Positions 44,966-53,590 of a stretch of 64,000 nt of DNA are shown here, piece by piece. The notes under the pieces are model-generated. The model did no database searches. It was not told the origin of the DNA and saw only the letters and a program-made list of their open reading frames with translations. The stretch is taken from contig FWXP01000001.1 of NCBI GenBank assembly GCA_900176545.1, forward strand, positions 760,807 through 824,806, in the 5' to 3' direction. The translations under genes were made by a program, and so were the position numbers. Every line of letters begins with the position of its first letter. Positions within the stretch are counted from its first letter, which is position 1. Origin of the DNA: Oscillospiraceae bacterium. GTDB taxonomy: Bacteria; Bacillota; Clostridia; Saccharofermentanales; Saccharofermentanaceae.

Positions 44966-45733
44966 ATGATTGACATATTATATTCCGGATACAGTTACAC
45001 CCATGAGACCGGCATCCTTTACGATTCCGACACGGAATCCATCGGCAACAACTGCTGGCTCCTTGTATTCGCGCACTCCCCCGTACAATTCCTTATCGAC
45101 GGAGTCATGCGTGATTTCCCCGCACAGTCCATAGTGCTCTTCGCACCTAATACCAGGAAGTGCTACATGTCCGATATGGGACAGCCTTATACCAACGACT
45201 GGATACACTTTAATACGGATGAAGACTTCATCACTCATTTCCCGATGAACAATATACCCTTCACTCCGTCAGATCCCGAATACATACATAACGTTATAGA
45301 GCTCATCAACTGGGAGGCTACTGAAGACAATTCTCCCACTAATCCTAATATGAGAGATCTCTTCCACCTTCTTATCGGAAAGCTCTCCAAGGATATCGCA
45401 GCATCGGAGTCTACTCCTTACAGGCAGGAGCTCCTTAAGATAAGAAGAGACATCATGCTCCACCCCGAACAGAACTGGAATATCCCTGACATGGCATCAA
45501 AGCTTAATATAAGCACGGCTCATTTCCATTTCCTTTATAAGAATGCCTTCGGCACATCCTGCATGGACGACGTCATCAAGAACAGGATCAAGCTCGCTAA
45601 GGATAAGCTCATCTTCTCCGTAGATACCATAAGCGAGATAAGTGAGCAGTGCGGCTACAGAAATACAGAACATTTCTGCCGTCAGTTCAAGAAATTCACG
45701 GGCATCACTCCCAGACAATACAGAAAAAGCTGA
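44966..45733 (+). CDS. AraC-family transcriptional regulator
   Basis: 255 residues. An N-terminal cupin-like sensing domain (~10-130) is followed by a C-terminal double helix-turn-helix (~160-255): WNIPDMASKLNISTAHFHFLYKNAFG and DTISEISEQCGYRNTEHFCRQFKKFTGITPRQYRK, the canonical AraC signature. GGAGG lies upstream of the ATG. It heads the rightward operon and faces the GH39-GH51 operon, so it probably controls both in response to an arabinoxylan-derived sugar. Confidence 0.92.
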   Translation: MIDILYSGYSYTHETGILYDSDTESIGNNCWLLVFAHSPVQFLIDGVMRDFPAQSIVLFAPNTRKCYMSDMGQPYTNDWIHFNTDEDFITHFPMNNIPFTPSDPEYIHNVIELINWEATEDNSPTNPNMRDLFHLLIGKLSKDIAASESTPYRQELLKIRRDIMLHPEQNWNIPDMASKLNISTAHFHFLYKNAFGTSCMDDVIKNRIKLAKDKLIFSVDTISEISEQCGYRNTEHFCRQFKKFTGITPRQYRKS

Positions 45734-45760
45734 TATATTACTTTCCAAATAGGAGGAACA

Positions 45761-47197
45761 ATGGCAACACAGGCGTTTAACCCTTATCTGCCGTCATGGG
45801 AATACGTTCCCGACGGCGAGCCTTACGTATTCGGAGACAGAGTCTATGTCTACGGATCTCACGACAGGTTCAACAGTCACATCTTCTGCGCCAACGATTA
45901 CGTATGCTGGTCAGCACCCGTAGACGACTTAGGCAACTGGAGATACGAAGGCATCATCTACGAGAAGACTCAGGACCCCAAGAACAAGGACGGCAGGGCA
46001 TGCCTCTATGCTCCCGACGTTACGGTAGGTCCCGACGGAAGATATTATCTTTACTATGTACTTGATAAGGAGAATACCGTTGCCGTAGCAGTATGCGATA
46101 CTCCTGCCGGAAAGTACGAATACTACGGCTACGTCCACTATAAGGACGGTACTCTCTTAGGTGACAGAGAGGGCGACGATCCTCAGTTCGACCCCGGTGT
46201 CATCACAGAAAACGGTAAGACACATCTTTATACCGGCTTCTGTCTCCCTCACGATGAATCAAGACACGGCGTTATGCATACCGTTATCGGTGAGGATATG
46301 CTCACTATCGAGAAAGATCCCGTATTCGTTATTCCTTCCAAGCACCTGGCGGCAGGCTCCGGCTTCGAAGGACACGAATTCTTCGAAGCTTCCTCCATTC
46401 GTAAGAGGAACGGCATCTATTATTTTGTATATTCATCCGTTGCGATGCACGAGCTCTGCTATGCTACGGCAAAGAGCCTCGACGACAATAAGTTCGAGTA
46501 CGGCGGAGTCATCGTGAGCAACTGCGACATGCATATAGATTCTTATAAGCCCGCTGACAAGCCCATGTTCTACGGCGCCAACAACCACGGAAGTATCGTA
46601 GAGATAAATGACGACTGGTATATCTTCTACCACCGCCACACCAACGGTAACGTATTCTCCCGTCAGGGCTGCGTAGAAAAGATCGCCTTTTCAGCTGACG
46701 GCAGGATCCCTCAAGCACAGATGACTTCCTGCGGCCTCAATAACGGACCTCTCAAGGGCGAGGGCTACTACCCTTCTTATATTGCATGTAATCTCTTCTG
46801 CGATACCGAATCCGTATATACAGGCGGAGCAATGGGAGTAGGTAACTTCATGGGTTCCGAATTCCCCAGGATCACCCAGGACGGAAGAGACGGAGACGAA
46901 GAGACAGGTTATATCTGCAACATGACCCCCTCTTCTACTGCAGGCTTTAAGTTCTTCGATCTTAAGGGATCCTACGTATCTTCCGTACGCATCAGGAGCT
47001 ACGGCGGAGGCGTTATCGAGGTAAGGACTAAGTGGAACGGTGAAGTCCTCGGTACAGCTCACGTCGAGAACCATAACGTCTGGACCGACGTTCCCGTAGA
47101 GATACCTCTTCCCGACGATGCAGACAGCCTCTTCTTCACATTCCAAGGATGGGGATGTCCCGACTTCGGCGGATTTGAACTCAAGAAAAAACAATAA
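45761..47197 (+). CDS. GH43 family glycosidase with C-terminal CBM6-like domain
   Basis: 478 residues. Five-bladed propeller motifs: FNPYLPSWEYVPDGEPYVFGDRVYVYGSHD, ACLYAPDVTVGPDGRYYLYYV (Asp), GHEFFEASSIRKRNGIYYFVYSS (catalytic Glu). The last ~110 residues (AGFKFFDLKGSYVSSVRIRSYGG...FTFQGWGCPDF) look like a CBM6-type module. No signal peptide. Probably an arabinofuranosidase or xylosidase on imported oligosaccharides; subfamily not determined. AGGAGG precedes the start. Confidence 0.9.
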   Translation: MATQAFNPYLPSWEYVPDGEPYVFGDRVYVYGSHDRFNSHIFCANDYVCWSAPVDDLGNWRYEGIIYEKTQDPKNKDGRACLYAPDVTVGPDGRYYLYYVLDKENTVAVAVCDTPAGKYEYYGYVHYKDGTLLGDREGDDPQFDPGVITENGKTHLYTGFCLPHDESRHGVMHTVIGEDMLTIEKDPVFVIPSKHLAAGSGFEGHEFFEASSIRKRNGIYYFVYSSVAMHELCYATAKSLDDNKFEYGGVIVSNCDMHIDSYKPADKPMFYGANNHGSIVEINDDWYIFYHRHTNGNVFSRQGCVEKIAFSADGRIPQAQMTSCGLNNGPLKGEGYYPSYIACNLFCDTESVYTGGAMGVGNFMGSEFPRITQDGRDGDEETGYICNMTPSSTAGFKFFDLKGSYVSSVRIRSYGGGVIEVRTKWNGEVLGTAHVENHNVWTDVPVEIPLPDDADSLFFTFQGWGCPDFGGFELKKKQ

Positions 47198-47209
47198 GGA
47201 GATATAGAG

Positions 47210-48574
47210 ATGTTAAGAGAAGTAACAGTAAAGAACGGTAAGCTTCGAGGTCTTCCCGGAACAAATACTAGGATCAGCGTATTTAAGGGTATCCCCTTTG
47301 CTGCTCCGCCGGTCGGAAAAAACAGATGGAGGGCTCCTCAGCCCTGCCCTGACTGGGAAGGCGTTCGCACATGCTTTGAGTACGGTCCTATCTCGGTACA
47401 GGATCAGCCCGGCGTAGGAACTGACATCTACTGTCGTGAGTGGCATGTAGATCCCGATATAAAGATGGATGAGGATTGTCTCTACCTTAACGTATGGACA
47501 CCTGCCAATAAGACAGACGAGAAGCTTCCGGTACTTGTATGGTTCTTCGGAGGCGCATTCCAGTGGGGCTATACAGCCGAGATGGAATTCGACGGTGAGG
47601 CACTTGCCCGTAAGGGTATCATCGTCGTAACGGTAAACTACAGACTTGCTCTCATGGCTAATCTCGCTCATCCCGAGATCACTGCGGAAAGCCCCGACGC
47701 TCCCTGCAACTTCGGCCTTCAGGATCAGCAGGCAGGACTTCATTGGGTATACGAGAATATCGCCGCTTTCGGAGGCGATCCCGAGAAGATCACTATCGCA
47801 GGTCAGTCCGCCGGCGGTGCCAGCACCATGCAGCAGCTGACATGCCCTGCTAACCGTCATATCGTTAAAGGCGCAGTAGTATTAAGCGGCATGATCGAGA
47901 TGGATAATCCTGACGGAGATATCTTCAATCCCATAGATCTTAAAGAGGCTGAAAGAAGAGGCGTTGCATTCTTCGACTACATCGGAGTAAAGACTCTTGA
48001 GGAAGCAAGAGCAATGGATGCATTTAAGCTTCGCGACCTCTATGGAGAATACTCAGGCGGCCCCAGCATGGCGTTGAAGATGTTCCCTATCCTCGACGGT
48101 CATGATTATAACGGCAATCCCCAGGAACTCCTTATCGAAGGATCCTGCCCCGATGTACCGATCATCACGGGCTATACAGGTGACGAGTTCACATTCGACG
48201 GCGTCAATATCGTAGAGAAGACAGTCAAGAAGTCCGTTAAGAATGCACTTGAAGCTAATAAAGCTAAGGGGCTTAGCAGAAAGATCTATTCTTACTGCTT
48301 TGATCCCGATATCCCCGGATGGGATAACCCCGGTACATTCCACTCTGTCGATCTCTGGTTCTGGTTCGAGACACTTTCCAAGTGCTGGAGACCTTTTAAG
48401 GGACGCCACTATGACCTTGCAAGCCAGATGAGCAGTTACTTTGTCAACTTTATTAAGACAGGTGACCCTAACGGCAAGGATTACGACGATACTGATCTTC
48501 CTCTTTGGAAAGCATCCGAAGAGGATAGCATCAACATAATGAAGTTCACATCCGAAGGCGCTAAGCCCGAATAA
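47210..48574 (+). CDS. Type B carboxylesterase
   Basis: 454 residues of the PnbA/carboxylesterase fold: FKGIPFAAPPVGKNRWRAPQ, EDCLYLNVWTP, the oxyanion region VWFFGGAFQWG, and the nucleophile elbow IAGQSAGGAST (Ser200). No signal peptide. Between hemicellulase and arabinose genes it may remove acyl (acetyl or feruloyl-type) groups from imported oligosaccharides; that role is inferred from position. It begins 12 bases after GH43 with a GGAGAT site. Confidence 0.88.
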   Translation: MLREVTVKNGKLRGLPGTNTRISVFKGIPFAAPPVGKNRWRAPQPCPDWEGVRTCFEYGPISVQDQPGVGTDIYCREWHVDPDIKMDEDCLYLNVWTPANKTDEKLPVLVWFFGGAFQWGYTAEMEFDGEALARKGIIVVTVNYRLALMANLAHPEITAESPDAPCNFGLQDQQAGLHWVYENIAAFGGDPEKITIAGQSAGGASTMQQLTCPANRHIVKGAVVLSGMIEMDNPDGDIFNPIDLKEAERRGVAFFDYIGVKTLEEARAMDAFKLRDLYGEYSGGPSMALKMFPILDGHDYNGNPQELLIEGSCPDVPIITGYTGDEFTFDGVNIVEKTVKKSVKNALEANKAKGLSRKIYSYCFDPDIPGWDNPGTFHSVDLWFWFETLSKCWRPFKGRHYDLASQMSSYFVNFIKTGDPNGKDYDDTDLPLWKASEEDSINIMKFTSEGAKPE

Positions 48575-48591
48575 ACAAAAGGAGATCTAAT

Positions 48592-50142
48592 ATGAGCACA
48601 GCATTAGGAATTGAATTCGGTTCTACCAGGATCAAGGCTATCCTTACAGACGAGAAGGGTAAGATCCTCGCAGAAGGCTCCCACACATGGGAGAATCAGT
48701 TGATCGACAGTTGCGGCAAGAAGATCTGGTCCTATTCAGAGGACATGATATGGGCAGGCCTTCAGGACTGCTACTCTTCCCTCGCAGCAGATTACAAGAC
48801 AAAGTATAACGAGACTCTTACTAAGATCGACGCCATAGGTATATCCGCCATGATGCACGGTTATCTGCCTTTCGACACCGAAGGTAAGCTCCTCGTACCT
48901 TTCAGGACATGGCGTAATACCATAACAGAGCAGGCGGCCGATATCCTTACGGAGAAGTTCGGCTTCAACATCCCTCAGAGATGGAGCATCGCTCACCTCT
49001 ACCAGGCTATCCTCGATAAGGAAGAGCATGTAGGAAAGATCGATTTCCTTACAACTCTTGCAGGCTTCATCCACTGGAAGCTCACAGGCGAGAAGGTACT
49101 CGGAGTAGGCGACGCTTCCGGTATGTTCCCCATATCTGACGGCGACTACGATAAGGATATGCTCGCGAAGTTCAAGGACATGACTGACATCGACCTTAAC
49201 AGCATTCTCCCCAAGGTTCTTTCCGCAGGAGAAGCAGCAGGTAAGTTAACAGCAGAAGGCGCACGCCTTCTTGATATCTCCGGTAACCTCAGTGAGGGCA
49301 GCCTCCTGTGCCCTCCTGAAGGAGATGCCGGAACAGGCATGACTGCTACCAACAGCATCGCCGTAAGAACCGGTAATGTAAGTGCCGGTACTTCAGTATT
49401 CGCTATGGTGGTCATGGAAAAGCCTCTCTCCAAGGTATATAAGGAGATCGACGTAGTTACTACTCCCGACGGATTCCCTGTTGCCATGGTACACTGCAAC
49501 AACTGCACATCAGAGATCAATGCCTGGGCTAATATGCTCAAGGGCTTCGCTGATGCATGCGGCGCAGATATCGACATGAACAAGATCTACACTGCACTCT
49601 TTACTTCAGCTCTCAAGGGCGATAAGGATTGCGACAGTGTAATAAGCTTCAACTACTTCTCCGGAGAGCCCGTAACAGGACTTGAAGAAGGAAGACCTCT
49701 CCTCTTAAGAAATCCCGACTCTTCCTTCACTTTCGAGAACTTCGCAAGGACATCTCTTATGTCAGCCGTAGCTTCTCTTAAGATCGGTATGGATATCTTA
49801 AAGGCAGAGAACGTTAAGGTAGACAAGATGACTGGTCACGGCGGATACTTCAAGACTCCTGTCGCAGGTCAGACAATAATGGCAGCTGCGCTCGAGGCTC
49901 CCATCACGGTCATGGAGACCGCAGGAGAAGGCGGCGCATGGGGTATCGCAGTTCTTGCTCTCTATGCACTTAACAACAGCGTATCCCTGGGTGACTTCCT
50001 GAATAACGTTATCTTCAAGGAGAGCGCATCTTCTACAGTTGCACCCGACGCAGACGACGTAAAGGGATTCAACGATTATATCGCTAAGTATAAGGCAACA
50101 CTTCCCGTTGAGAAGCTTGCTACTGAATCATTATCACTTTGA
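48592..50142 (+). CDS. FGGY-family carbohydrate kinase, probable L-ribulokinase
   Basis: 516 residues of the FGGY/ASKHA fold. The N-terminal phosphate-1 motif is LGIEFGSTRIKAILTDEKG; IDAIGISAMMHGYLPFD and the substrate region TWRNTITEQAA follow; the C-terminal domain has KMTGHGGYFKTPVAGQTIMAAAL. It differs from classical AraB and XylB, resembling clostridial FGGY kinases that sit beside araD. The araD gene 17 bases downstream argues for L-ribulose as substrate; xylulose cannot be excluded. AGGAG precedes the ATG. Confidence 0.85.
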   Translation: MSTALGIEFGSTRIKAILTDEKGKILAEGSHTWENQLIDSCGKKIWSYSEDMIWAGLQDCYSSLAADYKTKYNETLTKIDAIGISAMMHGYLPFDTEGKLLVPFRTWRNTITEQAADILTEKFGFNIPQRWSIAHLYQAILDKEEHVGKIDFLTTLAGFIHWKLTGEKVLGVGDASGMFPISDGDYDKDMLAKFKDMTDIDLNSILPKVLSAGEAAGKLTAEGARLLDISGNLSEGSLLCPPEGDAGTGMTATNSIAVRTGNVSAGTSVFAMVVMEKPLSKVYKEIDVVTTPDGFPVAMVHCNNCTSEINAWANMLKGFADACGADIDMNKIYTALFTSALKGDKDCDSVISFNYFSGEPVTGLEEGRPLLLRNPDSSFTFENFARTSLMSAVASLKIGMDILKAENVKVDKMTGHGGYFKTPVAGQTIMAAALEAPITVMETAGEGGAWGIAVLALYALNNSVSLGDFLNNVIFKESASSTVAPDADDVKGFNDYIAKYKATLPVEKLATESLSL

Positions 50143-50159
50143 TCAAGGAGTATATGTAA

Positions 50160-50855
50160 ATGTTAGAAGAATTAAAGAAAAAAGTTTACGAAGCCAATAT
50201 GGAGCTTCCCGCAAGAAAGCTCGTGACTTTCACATGGGGTAACGTCAGTGGTATAAACAGAGAGAAGGGACTTGTCGTAATCAAGCCCTCAGGCGTCGAC
50301 TACGAAGTGATGAAGCCCGAAGACATGGTCGTACTCGACTTGGAAGGCAACATCGTAGAAGGCAGCATGAAGCCCTCTTCCGATACACCCACTCATATTG
50401 AGCTCTATAAGGCCTTCCCTAACATCGGAGGTGTCGTACATACTCATTCCCCTGAAGCGACGTCCTGGGCGCAAGCAGGCCGCGATATACCCCTTTACGG
50501 TACAACACATGCGGACTACTTCTATGGTCCTATCCCCTGCGCAAGATCCCTCACAAAGGAAGAGATCGACGAAGCATACGAGAAGAACACAGGTCTTGTC
50601 ATAATCGAGACATTCAAGACAAGGAATATCGATCCCGATTACACACCCGGAGTGCTGTGCACTAACCACGGAGTATTCTCATGGGGTACCGATGCAGATA
50701 ACGCAGTACATAACTCGGTAGTAATGGAAGAAGTCGCAAAGATGGCATTAAGGACTGAGCTCCTCCGCCCCGGCGTACAGCCTGCTCCCGACTACCTCAA
50801 GGATAAGCACTTCTTCAGGAAGCACGGAGCAAATGCTTATTACGGACAGAACTGA
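50160..50855 (+). CDS. araD: L-ribulose-5-phosphate 4-epimerase
   Basis: 231 residues of the class II aldolase/AraD family, converting L-ribulose 5-phosphate to D-xylulose 5-phosphate. Key sites: [69 protein letters not shown] (Zn-binding His pair), and [19 protein letters not shown] (third metal His). Length is standard. Last gene of the rightward operon, ended by a strong bidirectional terminator. No araA isomerase is in the window, so it should be elsewhere. Confidence 0.96.
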   Translation: MLEELKKKVYEANMELPARKLVTFTWGNVSGINREKGLVVIKPSGVDYEVMKPEDMVVLDLEGNIVEGSMKPSSDTPTHIELYKAFPNIGGVVHTHSPEATSWAQAGRDIPLYGTTHADYFYGPIPCARSLTKEEIDEAYEKNTGLVIIETFKTRNIDPDYTPGVLCTNHGVFSWGTDADNAVHNSVVMEEVAKMALRTELLRPGVQPAPDYLKDKHFFRKHGANAYYGQN

Positions 50856-50873
50856 GATAATCAAGACATAAGC

Positions 50874-50899
50874 AAAGCCCATCCAATCGGATGGGCTTT
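50874..50899. terminator. Bidirectional terminator between araD and the YesL-like gene
   Basis: An 11-pair stem (AAAGCCCATCC / GGATGGGCTTT) with a four-base loop, flanked by T-runs on both strands. The convergent genes on either side both need a terminator here. Confidence 0.92.
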
Positions 50900-50918
50900 T
50901 AATATGCGATAAATATGA

Positions 50919-51566
50919 TCATTCTTCTGCTACGTCCGTAGGCTTACCGGGAGTAACACCGTCCAGTTTATCGAATATAGGCATATATACCATCGAGCAG
51001 AAATAGAACGGTACTGACACGCAGAAAGCAAACAACAACGGTAAGAGCTTATAAGAGATGATCAGTTCAACAAAGATACTGAATGCAAATACTATAAGGA
51101 GCAAAACAGACCTTACAGGATGCGTTATCGAGATAATGCATGCATTCTTTATTGTCTCTTTGGTGCTGTTCTCGTATCTTGAGATGATCGGAAATACATA
51201 CAAGAAGATGACAAATACGATCAGAAAAAGGATACCTGCAACGGTCTTCAGAAAGAAAGCCTTGGGGTCACCGTCATTTCCGAGTGCAATATAGTCATAT
51301 CCGAGAAAAGCCATTATAGGAAGCAGAATTATCCATACGAGAGTAGCCTGCTTAAAATTCCTTGCAAAAGACGCGAAGAACTCACGAGTCACATACACAT
51401 CTTCATTATGAAGGAGTCTGTAGAAGATAGTCTGCATCGCAGTAATGGAAGCACCTATCGTAAAAACAGGAAGGGAACATAACAGGCAGAGAATGTTGAC
51501 CCACAGAAGATCCGCGACTTTACCCAAGAAGCGCATCAAAGGACTGTCAAATCTCAAAAAACCCAT
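50919..51566 (-). CDS. YesL-like DUF624 membrane protein
   Basis: 215 residues with five or six helices. The opening FDSPLMRFLGKVADLLWVNILCLLCSLPVFTIGASITAM is the DUF624/YesL signature. YesL genes accompany YesMN two-component systems and LplBC-type permeases in Firmicutes; biochemical role unknown. It follows the second permease gene by 41 bases and ends at the terminator at 50874-50899. Confidence 0.9.
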   Translation of the reverse strand: MGFLRFDSPLMRFLGKVADLLWVNILCLLCSLPVFTIGASITAMQTIFYRLLHNEDVYVTREFFASFARNFKQATLVWIILLPIMAFLGYDYIALGNDGDPKAFFLKTVAGILFLIVFVIFLYVFPIISRYENSTKETIKNACIISITHPVRSVLLLIVFAFSIFVELIISYKLLPLLFAFCVSVPFYFCSMVYMPIFDKLDGVTPGKPTDVAEE

Positions 51567-51607
51567 TATGTTCCCAACCGATAATTACTACGTATATAGA
51601 GTAGTGA

Positions 51608-52492
51608 TTACTCCTTTACACCACCGATGGTAAGACCTGTAACGAAGTATCTCTGAAGGAAAGGATACAAAGCTACGATAGGAGCCATTGTTACGATTGT
51701 AGCAGCAGCTCTAAGAGCCTGAGGTGTAACGTGAGAAGCGGAGTGCTTAAGGTTCTCAACTGAACCGGACTGGCTCATAGCTGTCTGGAGCATCTTCATG
51801 AGCTCGTACTGAAGAACCGTATACTGCTCAGCCATCTTGTTGTAGAGCATTGTGTCGAACCAGGAGTTCCACTGATATACCGCAACGAAGAGTGCGATAG
51901 TAGCGTAAACAGGCTTACACAAAGGAGAGATGATCTTAACGAAGACAGTGAAGTAACCTGCACCGTCGATCTCAGCAGACTCCTCGAGAGACTCGGGGAT
52001 ACCTTCCATGAAGTTACGCATAACGAGCATGTTGAAGGCACTTACTGCACCGGGGATAACGTATACCCAGAAGGAGTTAAGAAGGTGAAGCTTCTGGATA
52101 AGGATATATCCGGGGATAAGACCACCGTTTACATACATCGTGATAACCCAGAAAAGGTTAACACCCTTCTTGAAGAGGAATCTCTTACGGCTTACTACGA
52201 AAGCAAGGAGAGCATTGAAGAACAGAGAGATAAGTGTTCCTACAACAGTTCTACCTACTGTTACGATAGCACCTCTACGAAGGTTAGGCTTTGCAAGAAC
52301 TGTCTTGTAGTTATCAAGAGAGAACTTGTGGGGCCAGAGATGTACACGTGTTGTTACTGAATCGAAACCGTCGTTGAATGATACAGCGAGCTGGTTAAGA
52401 ACGGGATAGAGCGTTACTACGCAGAAGATTACCATGAAGACGACAAGGCATACTTCAAAGATAATATCACCAGTTGATAATTTCTTTTTCAT
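51608..52492 (-). CDS. ABC transporter permease, LplC/YtcP-like (carbohydrate uptake)
   Basis: 294 residues with six predicted helices. The cytoplasmic EAA loop is EESAEIDGAGYFTVFVKIISPL. The N-terminal FEVCLVVFMVIFCVVTLYPVLNQLAVSFND and C-terminal LQRYFVTGLTIGGVKE are hallmarks of CUT1 permeases of the LplC type, used for oligosaccharides. It lies 17 bases downstream of its partner permease. No ATPase is encoded here; a shared MsmX-type ATPase elsewhere is expected. Confidence 0.94.
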   Translation of the reverse strand: MKKKLSTGDIIFEVCLVVFMVIFCVVTLYPVLNQLAVSFNDGFDSVTTRVHLWPHKFSLDNYKTVLAKPNLRRGAIVTVGRTVVGTLISLFFNALLAFVVSRKRFLFKKGVNLFWVITMYVNGGLIPGYILIQKLHLLNSFWVYVIPGAVSAFNMLVMRNFMEGIPESLEESAEIDGAGYFTVFVKIISPLCKPVYATIALFVAVYQWNSWFDTMLYNKMAEQYTVLQYELMKMLQTAMSQSGSVENLKHSASHVTPQALRAAATIVTMAPIVALYPFLQRYFVTGLTIGGVKE

Positions 52493-52509
52493 AATTCATA
52501 TGCCTCCAA

Positions 52510-53478
52510 TTAGAATAATCTTTCTTCGCCCGAAACCTTCGCTGCATAGTTTGCGGCGAATACGATGATGATACTTACAACGCTCTTGAAGATACCGGCT
52601 GCAGTACCGAGTGAGAAGTCGAACTGAGAGATACCCCACTTAAGAACGTAGATATCGATCGTATCGGATACGCTTCTGATAACGTCGTTACCTAAGATGT
52701 ACTGAACCTCAAAACCTGCATTCAATACGTTACCGACATTGATGAGGAGAAGGATCATGATAGTAGGCTTAAGAGAAGGAAGTGTGATATAACGCATCTT
52801 CTGCCATCTGCCTGCACCGTCGATCTCAGCAGCCTCATAGAGAGCAGGATCGATAGATGTAATAGCAGCAAGATAGATGATAGCGTTCCAACCTGTCTCC
52901 TTCCATACATTTGATAAAGCAACAATAGGCCAGAAATAAGCCTTGATTGAGAAGAAGCTTATAGCCTTATCAACTATATGAAGATTAAGAAGGAGTTCGT
53001 TTACTGCACCCTCAGAAGAAAGAGCATCGTGAACAATAGCTGTAACGATGATCCATGAAAGGAAGTGAGGGAGATAAGAGATAGTCTGGATGAACTTCTT
53101 GGCAAGCATATTTCTAAGCTCGTTGAGTAAGAGAGCGAAGATGATAGCAGTCGCGAAATGCAAAATAAGGTTGAGGATACCCATGCAGATGGTATTCCTG
53201 AAAACCTGCCAGAATGTCTTATCAGCGAACAATGTCTGAAACTTCTTGAAACCGACGAACTCGGAATGCAGGAAGCCTGTAGCGGGCTTGTAGTTCTGAA
53301 ACGCAGTGATCCATCCGAACAACGGTATATAGTAGAAGATGATACCGTAGATCAGAAGGAGAGCGGCAGATACAAGCAAGAAGACCTGTTTAGGTGCTTC
53401 TTTTCTGAAGTGAGCCCCTTTGGACAACTTGTTACCGTCCAAATTAGGGTTCGAAAAGGATGTGAAGTTAGTTGCCAT
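52510..53478 (-). CDS. ABC transporter permease, LplB-like (carbohydrate uptake)
   Basis: 322 residues with six helices and an EAA loop, YEAAEIDGAGRWQKMRYITLPSL. The N-terminal extension (~1-45) is polar, as usual in LplB-type proteins. The ATG at 53478 is chosen because GAAGGT lies seven bases upstream; a longer frame to 53550 would run through the hairpin at 53517-53545. It forms the import channel with the permease downstream and receives substrate from the lipoprotein encoded upstream. Confidence 0.93.
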   Translation of the reverse strand: MATNFTSFSNPNLDGNKLSKGAHFRKEAPKQVFLLVSAALLLIYGIIFYYIPLFGWITAFQNYKPATGFLHSEFVGFKKFQTLFADKTFWQVFRNTICMGILNLILHFATAIIFALLLNELRNMLAKKFIQTISYLPHFLSWIIVTAIVHDALSSEGAVNELLLNLHIVDKAISFFSIKAYFWPIVALSNVWKETGWNAIIYLAAITSIDPALYEAAEIDGAGRWQKMRYITLPSLKPTIMILLLINVGNVLNAGFEVQYILGNDVIRSVSDTIDIYVLKWGISQFDFSLGTAAGIFKSVVSIIIVFAANYAAKVSGEERLF

Positions 53479-53516
53479 TTCTTTACCTTCTTTGTCAAGG
53501 AAATTTGGGTAATAAA

Positions 53517-53545
53517 GGGCGACCATAAGAGTATTATGGTCGCCC
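53517..53545 (-). terminator. Intercistronic hairpin between the solute-binding protein and permease genes
   Basis: A perfect 12-pair stem (GGGCGACCATAA / TTATGGTCGCCC) with a five-base loop, followed by TTTATT on the minus strand. It lies between the abundant binding-protein gene and its permeases, where a partial terminator or 3'-stabilising stem commonly sets higher expression of the binding protein. Confidence 0.8.
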
Positions 53546-53590
53546 CGCACAACCCTGCACTATAATATTACAAAGTAATTATTTATGCAA

